Source of the DNA: an uncultured Oscillospiraceae bacterium
Lineage (GTDB): Bacteria; Bacillota; Clostridia; Oscillospirales; Oscillospiraceae
Length of the DNA: 44,775 nucleotides
Direction of reading: 5' to 3'
Assembly: GCA_934630495.1 (NCBI GenBank)
Contig: CAKTVW010000019.1
Span: 1-44,775 of the forward strand
Under the pieces are notes generated by a model. The model was not told the DNA's origin. It searched no databases and worked only from the letters and a program-made list of their open reading frames with translations. The position numbers and the translations under genes were made by a program. This document shows positions 25,801-34,155 of this stretch, piece after piece; the first letter of the stretch is position 1, and each line of letters opens with the position of its first letter.

Positions 25801-27572
25801 GACAGCGCGCGCCGGAGCAGTCCAAGGATTTCCTTGGGGCGTGGAAAAAACTGCTGCGTTACTGCAAAAGATTTGCGCCCGCGATCGTGACGGCGCTGGT
25901 CTGCTCGATCGGCGGCACGGCGCTGACGCTGGTCGGCCCGGATAAGCTGGGCGAGCTGACCAACGTGGTCAAAAACGGCATCCTGACGGGCATCGACCTT
26001 GACGCCGTGGCCGACATCGGCGCGACGCTCATCGTCTACTACAGCCTGAGCATGGTGCTCTCCGTAGTGCAGGGCTGGCTGATGGCAAACGTGACCCAGC
26101 GGCTGGCGCAGCGGATGCGCGGCGACATCGCGGCGAAGATCGACCGCCTCCCGATGTCCTATTACAATAAAACCTCGACGGGCGACATCCTTTCGCGCGT
26201 CACGAACGACGTCGACACCATCGGCCAATCCATGCACATGGCGGTGGGCAACCTCGTTTCGTCGGTCACGCTGATGGTCGGTTCGCTGGTGATGATGCTG
26301 CGTCACAGCTTTCTGATGACCGGCGCGGCGATCCTTGCGACGCTGCTCGGCTTCGTGCTGATGCTGCTCATCATGTCGCGTTCGCAGAAATACTTCCTGC
26401 GGCAGCAGCGCGACCTCGGCCGCATCAACGGCCATATCGAGGAAATTTACGCCGGTCACACGGTCGTCAAGGCGTACAACGGCGAGGACGCCGCGCTCAA
26501 GACCTTTACCGAGATGAACGAAAGCCTGCGCGACAGCGGCTTTAAGTCGCAGTGCCTCTCCGGCCTGATGATGCCGATCATGCACTTCGTCGGCAATTTC
26601 GGCTATGTGGCCGTGTGCGTCGTCGGCGCGCTGCTGGCGCTTGACGGCAAGATCGAGATCGGCACGATCGTGGCGTTCATGATGTATATCCGCTTCTTCA
26701 CCCAGCCGCTCAGCCAGATCGCGCAGGCGATGCAGTCGCTTCAATCCGCGGCGGCCGCCGGCGAGCGCGTGTTTGAGTTCCTTGAGGCGGAGGAGATGGA
26801 GGACGAGCACGATAAGCCGATGCGGCTGGAAGAAACGCGCGGCCTTGTGGAGTTCGACCACGTCCGCTTCGGCTATGAGGACTCCGACCGCATCGTCATC
26901 CACGATTTCTCCGCCGTGGCGAAGCCCGGCCAGAAGATCGCCATTGTCGGCCCGACGGGCGCGGGCAAGACCACGATGGTCAACCTGCTCATGCGCTTCC
27001 ACGAGCTGACCGGCGGCGAGATCCGCATCGACGGCGTACCCATCCGCGAAATGAGCCGCGAGGAGGTGCACCGCCAGTTTTGCATGGTGTTACAGGACAC
27101 ATGGCTCTTTGAAGGCACGTTACGCGAGAATCTGATCTACTGCACCGAGGGCGCGACGGACGAAAAAATGAAAAAAGCCTGCAAGGCCGTCGGCCTTGAC
27201 CACTTTGTAAGGACGCTCCCGAAGGGCTATGACACGGTGCTCAATGACCGCGTATCGCTTTCGCAGGGCGAAAAGCAGCAGCTCACGATCGCCCGCGCGA
27301 TGATCGCCGACCGCCCGATGCTGATTTTGGACGAGGCGACCTCCTCGGTCGACACGCGCACGGAGCTGAAGATCCAGCGCGCCATGGATGAGCTGATGAA
27401 GGACCGCACCTCGTTCGTCATCGCGCACCGCCTGTCGACCATCAAGAACGCCGACCTGATCCTCGTCCTGCGCGACGGCGATATCGTCGAAAGCGGCACG
27501 CACGAGGCGCTGCTGGAAAAGGGCGGCTTCTACGCCGAGCTGTACAACAGTCAATTTGACAAGGTGTCCTGA
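25785..27572 (+). CDS. Heterodimeric ABC exporter, catalytic subunit
   Basis: The protein has 595 residues with exporter membrane domain and nucleotide-binding domain. Walker A GPTGAGKT is near 388, Walker B is LILDEAT with the catalytic Glu, and the switch His is intact (IAHRLST). The signature is LSQGE instead of LSGGQ. In a heterodimer this unusual signature faces the other subunit's degenerate Walker site, so the two genes show complementary defects that leave one competent ATP site. The ATG lies inside the upstream gene behind AAAGGAGG, so translation is coupled. Confidence 0.92.
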   Translation: MPGPMRQRAPEQSKDFLGAWKKLLRYCKRFAPAIVTALVCSIGGTALTLVGPDKLGELTNVVKNGILTGIDLDAVADIGATLIVYYSLSMVLSVVQGWLMANVTQRLAQRMRGDIAAKIDRLPMSYYNKTSTGDILSRVTNDVDTIGQSMHMAVGNLVSSVTLMVGSLVMMLRHSFLMTGAAILATLLGFVLMLLIMSRSQKYFLRQQRDLGRINGHIEEIYAGHTVVKAYNGEDAALKTFTEMNESLRDSGFKSQCLSGLMMPIMHFVGNFGYVAVCVVGALLALDGKIEIGTIVAFMMYIRFFTQPLSQIAQAMQSLQSAAAAGERVFEFLEAEEMEDEHDKPMRLEETRGLVEFDHVRFGYEDSDRIVIHDFSAVAKPGQKIAIVGPTGAGKTTMVNLLMRFHELTGGEIRIDGVPIREMSREEVHRQFCMVLQDTWLFEGTLRENLIYCTEGATDEKMKKACKAVGLDHFVRTLPKGYDTVLNDRVSLSQGEKQQLTIARAMIADRPMLILDEATSSVDTRTELKIQRAMDELMKDRTSFVIAHRLSTIKNADLILVLRDGDIVESGTHEALLEKGGFYAELYNSQFDKVS

Positions 27573-27611
27573 TCGAAAAAGCAAACGATCAGGCGGATTG
27601 GAGAGAGAAAA

Positions 27612-28232
27612 ATGGCATTTTCACCGGAAACCATGGACTTTTTGTGGGGCATCCGCTTCAATAACAACCGCGAATGGTTCGCCGAGCACAAGCAGCAATA
27701 TCAAAAAACGCTGCTTGAGCCGATGAAGGCGCTTGCCGCCGAGCTGCAGCCGTCCGTCGGCGACGGACTTCGCCTGCACGTTTCCAGAATTTACCGCGAC
27801 ATGCGGATGCACCCGTCCACATTTTATAAGGACAGCCTGTGGATGTGCTTTCTGGCAGAGGACGGCCCGTGGCTGGAGCAGCCGAGCCTGTGCTTCGAGG
27901 TCCGTCCGGAGGGCTATCGCTACGGCTTCCTGTTCATCACGCGTCCGAGCGACATGGAGCTTCTGCGGCAGCGAATGCTGGCCCGACCCGAAAAATTTCT
28001 CAAGGTCGTCGCGCACGGCGAACGGGCAAGCGGCGTATCGCTCGGCGGCGACCGCTACGCGCGGCCGAAGCCCTGTCCCGACGCGCGCTTGGAACGGTTT
28101 TTCGGCCTGAAAAACCTGATTGCGATCAAGGACTGCCCGCCCGACGAGCTGCTGTACTCGCCCGCGCTGGCGGACGAGGTGCGCAAAACCATGCTGGCGT
28201 GGATGCCGCTGCTCGATTTCTGCCGCGTGTGA
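27612..28232 (+). CDS. DUF2461 family protein
   Basis: The protein has 206 residues. FNNNREWFAEHKQQYQK near the start and HVSRIYRDMRMHPSTFYKDSLWM are typical of the DUF2461 family (conserved in bacteria, no established function). It is cytoplasmic, with no membrane segment. It follows the ABC exporter by 39 bases, with GGAGAGAG upstream, and a strong terminator follows it, so it probably belongs to the exporter transcript. Confidence 0.85.
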   Translation: MAFSPETMDFLWGIRFNNNREWFAEHKQQYQKTLLEPMKALAAELQPSVGDGLRLHVSRIYRDMRMHPSTFYKDSLWMCFLAEDGPWLEQPSLCFEVRPEGYRYGFLFITRPSDMELLRQRMLARPEKFLKVVAHGERASGVSLGGDRYARPKPCPDARLERFFGLKNLIAIKDCPPDELLYSPALADEVRKTMLAWMPLLDFCRV

Positions 28233-28276
28233 ACTTGTTTTTTGCAGAATAAAATTGTAAGCCTGTAAAATTTTGG

Positions 28277-28322
28277 CCGCCTGCCGACGCAAATCATGCA
28301 TCGGCGGGCGGTCCTGTTTTTT
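28277..28322 (+). terminator. Intrinsic terminator after the DUF2461 gene
   Basis: CCGCCTGCCGA and TCGGCGGGCGG form an 11-bp stem (one T-G pair) around a 13-base loop, followed by CCTGTTTTTT. It ends the ABC exporter operon. Confidence 0.8.
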
Positions 28323-28439
28323 CCGTTGGGAAATGACCGAGGAATTGGGAGAGAGTTTTTGCAGAAAATCGGCCATATTATCACCGTGGCGACAAAAAAA
28401 TTTTTTTGCGCCGCGGGAGAAAAGCGGGGGAGGCGAACT

Positions 28440-29399
28440 ATGAAACACATTTATCGGATCGCGGCGGCGCTTGGGGCGGCGCTGCTGCTGCTCTCGGGCG
28501 CGTGGGCGGCGCCCGAAACGGTGATCCCGGGCGGCAATACCGTCGCGCTGCGGCTGGAAACGGACGGCGTGTGCATTGTGGAATTTGCGGAGGACTATCC
28601 GAAAAACGCCGGTCTGCGGCGCGGCGACCTTCTGCGAAGCATCGACGGCACCGAGGTGCGTACGGCGCAGGCCGTAGCGAAGGCGGTCGAGGCATCGGGC
28701 GGCAGCCCCATGAAGCTGACGGTCACACGCGGCGGACGCGAAAAAAACGTTACCGTGTCCGCGCATGAAACGAAGGACGGCTGGAAGCTGGGCATCTATG
28801 TGCGCGACAGCATGAGCGGCATCGGCACGGTGACATTTTATAATGCAGAAAATGAGACCTTCGGCGCGTTGGGCCACGGCATCTGCGGCACGGAATCGTC
28901 GGAGCTGCTGCCCGTGCGGAGCGGAAGCGTCCTGCATTCCGAGGTCGTAGCGGTCACAAAGGGGAAAGCCGGCGCGGCCGGCGCATTGCAGGGCGCGGTC
29001 TGCGGCCGCAGCGCCTGCGGCGAAATTACCGGCAATACGCGGCAGGGCGTGTTCGGCACCATGCAGGCGCGGCGTGCCGATCCGGTGCCGGTCGGAAAGG
29101 CGTCGGAGCTGCATACCGGCGCGGCGACGATCCTGTCCAATGTCCGCGGGCAGGAGATTCGGGAATATTCTGTGCAGATTCGGTCGATCTATCCCGACGA
29201 GCCGCAGGGCCGCAACCTGCTGCTCGAGGTCACCGATCCGGCGCTGCTGGAAACGACCGGCGGCATCGTACAGGGCATGAGCGGCAGCCCGATCATGCAG
29301 GACGGCAAGCTGGTCGGCGCGGTGACGCATGTCCTGATCGACGACCCGACGATGGGCTACGGAATTTTTATCGAGACTATGCTCGACGCCGCCGCATAA
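28440..29399 (+). CDS. SpoIVB-type S55 serine peptidase
   Basis: The protein has 319 residues from ATG at 28440 behind GGGGGAGG. An N-terminal signal/anchor helix (residues 5-24) is followed by a PDZ domain (about 45-105) and the S55 peptidase domain. That domain has the His motif GALGHGI (near 144) and the Ser motif GMSGSPIMQDGKLVGAVTHV (near 280). SpoIVB is secreted from the forespore and triggers the SpoIVFB/sigma-K checkpoint by cleaving SpoIVFA. Other S55 members exist, and this one lies outside the usual recN-spo0A neighbourhood, so I do not assign the symbol. CATATTA at 28374 resembles a sigma-G -10 box but has no clear -35. Confidence 0.85.
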   Translation: MKHIYRIAAALGAALLLLSGAWAAPETVIPGGNTVALRLETDGVCIVEFAEDYPKNAGLRRGDLLRSIDGTEVRTAQAVAKAVEASGGSPMKLTVTRGGREKNVTVSAHETKDGWKLGIYVRDSMSGIGTVTFYNAENETFGALGHGICGTESSELLPVRSGSVLHSEVVAVTKGKAGAAGALQGAVCGRSACGEITGNTRQGVFGTMQARRADPVPVGKASELHTGAATILSNVRGQEIREYSVQIRSIYPDEPQGRNLLLEVTDPALLETTGGIVQGMSGSPIMQDGKLVGAVTHVLIDDPTMGYGIFIETMLDAAA

Positions 29400-29420
29400 C
29401 AAACCGGTGCATGAGCATAA

Positions 29421-29723
29421 TGAACCGGGCGGCCTTCGCCGCCCGGCAGACTGTCAAAAAAGTCCGGAATCGTCAAAATCAGTTAACTATTTAATGGATT
29501 TTTCTTTAAACGTTTTGATTCGAAAAAATGGAATATTCCGAACTTTATAATGTGAGAATCTGCTTGCTTCGCAAGGATTTTGACTTACTGCGCAACTCAC
29601 GCCCTACCGTACCCACGTACGCCGACGGGCGTGAGTTGCTTGTCTTCCGAACTTTTTAGCAGTCTGTCAGCGTGTCGAAAAGAGTTTTTCGACACGCTGA
29701 ACCGGGCGGCCTTCGCCGCCCGG
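29421..29723 (+). mobile_element. Terminator-associated element, locus C, with duplicated hairpin
   Basis: A hairpin with stem CCGGGCGGC and a short loop is present at 29421-29446 and again at 29698-29723 in identical 26-bp copies. Between them the sequence begins CAGACTGTCAAAAAAGT and ends TTTTTCGACACGCT, the same two termini as loci A and B with a different interior. Inside, GTCAAAAAAGTCCGGAA and TTCCGAACTTTTTAGCA are inverted. The right end carries an extra AGCGTGTCGAAAA hairpin (29670-29698). It sits between the convergent S55 peptidase and hemW genes and fills the 355-bp gap. Confidence 0.75.
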
Positions 29724-29754
29724 ATTATTCTATGTTTCTGTATAAAACGACATA

Positions 29755-30957
29755 TCAGCGCTTTTTGGTCAGCGGGGTAGAGCGCTCCTGCAGCTCATTG
29801 AGCGTCAGAATGATCTGGTTGGAGACGAGCCAGCCCTGCTCCGTCAGGCGCCAGCGGTCGCGCACAAATTCCGCGTAACCGCGCTCCCGAAAGCGCTCCA
29901 TTCCGCGCTGTAACGGTGCAAACGGCATCAGATACTTCCGCTCGTATTCCTCGGCATTGATGCCCTCGCGCGTGCGCAGACGCAGCATAACGTATTCGCC
30001 CGCGCGTTCGCGGGTCGGGATTTCGTCGCACTCGGACAGGATCGGCTCGTGCCGCGCAATGCCGTTGATGTAGCCGCGCAGGTCGCGGATGATCGTAAAG
30101 CGCTTGCCGTCGAAATCGCTGGCCGCCGTCGGACCGAAGCCGAGATACTCGCCGCCGCTCCAATACTTCCGATTATGCCGCGAAGAAAAGCCCTTCTTCG
30201 CCCAGTTGGAAATTTCATAGTGGATATAGCCGTAATTCCGCAAAATTTCGGACGCGGCAAGATACATGTCCGCCTGCTGATCGTCGTTCGGAAGGTTCGC
30301 GCAGTCGCGGTAGCTCCAGAGCGGCGTTCCCTCTTCGACCTTTAACGCATAACAGGAGATATGCTCCGGGCGCATCTGCGCGATATGCTCGACCGTGCGC
30401 TTCCAATCCGCCAGCGTCTGACTGGGCAGGCCGTACATCAGGTCCAGCGAAATATTCGCAAAACCGGCCTTCCGCGCCTTTTCCATGGCAAGCTTGGCCT
30501 GTGCGAAATTATGCGGACGGCCGAGGCGCTTGAGCATCTCGTCGTCGTCGGACTGCACGCCGATGGAAATGCGGTTGAAGCCCGCGCGGATCAGTCTGCG
30601 CAGGTCCTGCGGCGTCACGCTGTCGGGATTTGCCTCAAGCGTGACCTCCGCCTCGACGCTCAGGCGGAAGCTGCGGTGGATCTCGTCGAGAATTTTTTCG
30701 AGGTTTTCCGCGCCGAAAAAGCTCGGCGTACCGCCGCCGAAGTAGACCGAATCGACCAGATACTCCGGCGCAAGGCGTCCCGATTCGCGGATATGGTCGG
30801 CCAGCGCCTGTAAATAATCATCCGTAATATGACGGTCGCGGCTGCCGCTGACCGAGTAGAAATCGCAGTATTCGCACTTGCTCTTGCAGAACGGGATGTG
30901 AACATAAATTCCGAGTTGGCGGTCCTCGTTATTTCTTTTTGACAGGAAAAATGCCAT
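29755..30957 (-). CDS. hemW: Radical SAM heme chaperone HemW
   Basis: The protein has 400 residues. The radical-SAM cysteines C24, C28 and C31 (HIPFCKSKCEYC) follow the HemW-type start GIYVHIPFC, with the GGGTPS motif near 76 and a C-terminal HemW domain. It was long annotated as an oxygen-independent coproporphyrinogen oxidase; HemW lacks that activity and delivers heme to apoproteins. The reading direction matches the origin cluster. The gene downstream of gyrA and the YcxB-like gene is 18 bases away, suggesting one transcript. Confidence 0.9.
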   Translation of the reverse strand: MAFFLSKRNNEDRQLGIYVHIPFCKSKCEYCDFYSVSGSRDRHITDDYLQALADHIRESGRLAPEYLVDSVYFGGGTPSFFGAENLEKILDEIHRSFRLSVEAEVTLEANPDSVTPQDLRRLIRAGFNRISIGVQSDDDEMLKRLGRPHNFAQAKLAMEKARKAGFANISLDLMYGLPSQTLADWKRTVEHIAQMRPEHISCYALKVEEGTPLWSYRDCANLPNDDQQADMYLAASEILRNYGYIHYEISNWAKKGFSSRHNRKYWSGGEYLGFGPTAASDFDGKRFTIIRDLRGYINGIARHEPILSECDEIPTRERAGEYVMLRLRTREGINAEEYERKYLMPFAPLQRGMERFRERGYAEFVRDRWRLTEQGWLVSNQIILTLNELQERSTPLTKKR

Positions 30958-30975
30958 GTTTTACTTCCTCCGGGG

Positions 30976-31587
30976 TCACTTTTTCTGCACTTTTTCGCTC
31001 AGGAAGCTCCGAAAAGCAGCCTCATTCCCGACCTTAAAGCCGGATTTGCTCAGGAAAAACCACTGTCCGCGGCTGCTGCGCAGCAGGAACAGGTGCTCCG
31101 TCTCCTTCATGTCGCGCAGAGCGGAATAGCCGTCTACGACCACGTCGTCGAGCTTGTCGATGGTCTGCGCCAGCGAATGCTCATAGAACTCGGTGACGAG
31201 CTGGGCCTCGGGGCTGCCGAAGCTCTTGCGCATGTTGTCCTCCCAGCGGCGAAGTGCCTTTTTCGGGGAGGCAAACATGGTGTAAAGCAGGTAGCCGATG
31301 GCGATCAGCGGCAGCGCCGCCATTACGAGGTCGCCGGTCGTGCCGCCGTTAAAATACCGCCAGACCAAAATTCCCGTCATGACCGCGCTCAGGCCGATAC
31401 AGATATAGTTGATATATTTTGCAAACGGCGGCGCCAGTGCGGTCGACGCCTCGAGCTGCATTTCGGCGTTCAGCGTCGTTTCGATCACAAATCGCGGCGG
31501 CGTAAGCGCCGGGTCCTCCGCCGTATCGGCGATATTTTCTTCGGGAAGATCGTTTACGTTCTTCTCCAATTCGGTGTTTTCTTCCAT
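30976..31587 (-). CDS. YcxB-like membrane protein
   Basis: The protein has 203 residues with an acidic N-terminal tail (1-55), two adjacent membrane helices (about 58-107) and a cytoplasmic domain. The pattern WEDNMRKSFGSPEAQLVTEFYEHSL... DVVVDGYSALRDMKETEHLFLL... FFLSKSGF fits the YcxB-like family (PF14317 type), which has no known function. It lies between gyrA (42 bases) and hemW (18 bases) on the minus strand. Confidence 0.7.
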   Translation of the reverse strand: MEENTELEKNVNDLPEENIADTAEDPALTPPRFVIETTLNAEMQLEASTALAPPFAKYINYICIGLSAVMTGILVWRYFNGGTTGDLVMAALPLIAIGYLLYTMFASPKKALRRWEDNMRKSFGSPEAQLVTEFYEHSLAQTIDKLDDVVVDGYSALRDMKETEHLFLLRSSRGQWFFLSKSGFKVGNEAAFRSFLSEKVQKK

Positions 31588-31628
31588 ATTTTTCTCCTTA
31601 AAAATTCAGAGTACGGGGAAACATCGGC

Positions 31629-34118
31629 TTATGCCTGTTCCTCCTCGCTCTCGGAGGCATCGGTACGCTGCACGGCGATCACGCGGTTTCCGTCCTCGAC
31701 GCGCATCATAATGACGCCTTGCGTGTCGCGCCGATAGACGCTCACGCCGCTGACCGGCATACGGATGACCACGCCGCCCGATTCGATCAGCAGGATATCG
31801 TCCTCCTCGCTGACGATCGCCGCGCCGACCACCGGACCGGTCTTTTCGGTCAGGCGGTAGCCGCGCATACCCTTTCCGCCGCGTGACTGGACGCTGTCGC
31901 CGCGCAGATACTCCTCGACCTGCGTCCGCTTGCCGTAGCCGCGCTCGGTCACGGTCAGCAGGCACTTGCCCGGCTCGGCCACTGCCGCCGCAACGACGCA
32001 GTCGTCCTCGCTCAGACGGATGCCGCGCACGCCGGTCGCCATACGGCCCATGCAGCGCACGTCCTGCTCGTTGAAGCAGATGGTCATGCCGTTGCGCGTC
32101 GCGATCAGGATATTGTCGTTGCCGGTCGTTTTCATGACGGCGATCAGCTCGTCGCCCTCGTCGAGACTCAGCACGCGGATGCCCGCCTTTCTCGCCGTGT
32201 AGGCCTCGTCAAGCTGCAAACGCTTGACCGTGCCGTTGCGCGTGACCATCATCAGGTATTCGTTATCCGTAAATTCACGCGTCAGCAGCATTGCCGTCAC
32301 GCGCTCGCCGTTTTCCAGCGGCAGGATATTGACGATGTTCGTGCCCTTCGCGGTGCGGCCCGCCTCGGGAATGAGGTAACCCTTGCGGCGGTGGACGCGT
32401 CCGAGATTCGTAAAGAACAGTAAATAGTCATGTGTCGACGCGATAAAGAGGTTCTTGATGTAGTCCTCCTCCTTGAGCGTCTGACCGGAGACGCCGCGGC
32501 CGCCGCGGCGCTGGCTGCGGTAGGTGTCGACCGGCAGGCGCTTGATATAGCCCGCGTTCGACAGCGTGTAGCAGCACGCCTCCTCCTCGATCAGGTCTTC
32601 GTCGTCGATCTCGTCCTCGACATCCTGAATTTCCGTCAGGCGCTCGTCGCCGTACTTATCGCGGATGGCGGTCAGCTCGTCGCGGACGATGCCCTTGACC
32701 AGCTCCATGTCGCCCAGCACACGATTATAATAGGCAATGCGCTCCTCAAGCTCATTGTATTCTGCCTGTAACTTGTCTTTTTCGAGGCCCTGTAGGCGCT
32801 TGAGCTGCATGTCCAGAATGGCCTGCGCCTGTACCTCGCTGAGTCCGAAGCGCTCCATCAGCTTTTCCTTCGCGTCGTCGTAGGCGCTGCGGATGATGTG
32901 AATGACCTCGTCGATGTTGTCCTGCGCGATCAGCAGGCCCTCGAGCAGATGCGCCCGCTCCTGCGCCTTTTTGAGGTCGTAGCGCGTCCGACGGATCACG
33001 ACCTCCTCCTGATGCGCCAGGTATTCGTCCAGAATTTCGCGGAGCGACAGGACCTTCGGCTGACTCTGATTCTTGACCAGCGCCAGCAGGTTTGCCGAGA
33101 AGGTGGTCTGCAGCGCGGTCTGCGCAAACAGGCGGTTGAGCACGACCTGCGCGTTGGCCTCGCGCTTCAGCTCGATCACGATACGCATACCGTTGCGGTC
33201 GGATTCGTCGCGGATGTCGGAGATGCCCTCAAGGCGTTTCTCGTTGACCTGATCGGCCATATTTTTAATAAGCATCCGCTTATTGACCTGGTACGGAATT
33301 TCCGTCACGATAATGCGCTGACGGTTCTGACCGAACTCCTCCAGCTCCGTCCGGGCGCGCATCGTAATGCGGCCCTTGCCGGTGGCGTACATACTGCGGA
33401 TGCCCGCGCGGCCGAGGATCAGACCCTTCGTCGGGAAGTCCGGGCCGGTGATGTGCTCCATAAGGTCATATAATGTTGCCTCCGGATTTTCCAGCACGCA
33501 GAGGCAGGCGTTGATGACCTCCGTCAGGTTATGCGGCGGGATATTCGTCGCCATGCCGACCGCGATACCGGACGAGCCGTTGACCAGCAGGTTCGGGAAA
33601 CGGCAGGGCAGCACGCGCGGCTCCTTGCGCGATTCGTCAAAGTTCGGGTCCCAGTCGACCGTGTCCTTTTCGAGGTCGCGGAGCATTTCGTTGGAAATTT
33701 TTGACAGACGCGCCTCGGTGTAACGATACGCGGCAGGAGGGTCGCCGTCGACCGAGCCGAAGTTGCCGTGGCCGTCGACGAGCATATAGCGCATGGAAAA
33801 GTCCTGCGCCAGACGGACGAGCGCGTCGTAGACCGAAGCGTCGCCGTGCGGATGGTAACGTCCAAGCACGTCGCCGACGCAGGTCGCCGACTTCTTAAAC
33901 GGCTTATCGGACGTCAAATTATCCTCATACATTGCATACAGGATGCGGCGATGCACGGGCTTCAGGCCGTCGCGCACGTCCGGCAGGGCGCGCCCGATGA
34001 TGACCGACATCGCGTACTCCATGTAGCTGGTTTTCATCTCGTGGACAAGCTCCGAGGTCACGATTGCCTGTTCGGGGAACATGATATCCTCGGGCTTGTA
34101 GTCCTTCTTATGTGCCAA
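31629..34118 (-). CDS. gyrA: DNA gyrase subunit A
   Basis: The protein has 829 residues. The catalytic Tyr lies in AAYRYTEARLSK (near 130). The C-terminal GyrA box QRRGGRG (near 536) shows it is gyrase rather than topoisomerase IV ParC. The start is TTG at 34118 behind AAGGAGG. The quinolone-pocket sequence is HPHGDASVYD, so the position of E. coli Ser83 is Ala. It is 37 bases downstream of gyrB and acts with it to introduce negative supercoils. Confidence 0.97.
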   Translation of the reverse strand: MAHKKDYKPEDIMFPEQAIVTSELVHEMKTSYMEYAMSVIIGRALPDVRDGLKPVHRRILYAMYEDNLTSDKPFKKSATCVGDVLGRYHPHGDASVYDALVRLAQDFSMRYMLVDGHGNFGSVDGDPPAAYRYTEARLSKISNEMLRDLEKDTVDWDPNFDESRKEPRVLPCRFPNLLVNGSSGIAVGMATNIPPHNLTEVINACLCVLENPEATLYDLMEHITGPDFPTKGLILGRAGIRSMYATGKGRITMRARTELEEFGQNRQRIIVTEIPYQVNKRMLIKNMADQVNEKRLEGISDIRDESDRNGMRIVIELKREANAQVVLNRLFAQTALQTTFSANLLALVKNQSQPKVLSLREILDEYLAHQEEVVIRRTRYDLKKAQERAHLLEGLLIAQDNIDEVIHIIRSAYDDAKEKLMERFGLSEVQAQAILDMQLKRLQGLEKDKLQAEYNELEERIAYYNRVLGDMELVKGIVRDELTAIRDKYGDERLTEIQDVEDEIDDEDLIEEEACCYTLSNAGYIKRLPVDTYRSQRRGGRGVSGQTLKEEDYIKNLFIASTHDYLLFFTNLGRVHRRKGYLIPEAGRTAKGTNIVNILPLENGERVTAMLLTREFTDNEYLMMVTRNGTVKRLQLDEAYTARKAGIRVLSLDEGDELIAVMKTTGNDNILIATRNGMTICFNEQDVRCMGRMATGVRGIRLSEDDCVVAAAVAEPGKCLLTVTERGYGKRTQVEEYLRGDSVQSRGGKGMRGYRLTEKTGPVVGAAIVSEEDDILLIESGGVVIRMPVSGVSVYRRDTQGVIMMRVEDGNRVIAVQRTDASESEEEQA

Positions 34119-34155
34119 GGTGTTTCCTCCTTATGAAAGGATGTTAAATTTCACT

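Noticed and set aside
28374..28380. A sigma-G promoter for the S55 peptidase gene
   Set aside because: CATATTA fits the -10, but no acceptable -35 lies at the right distance.
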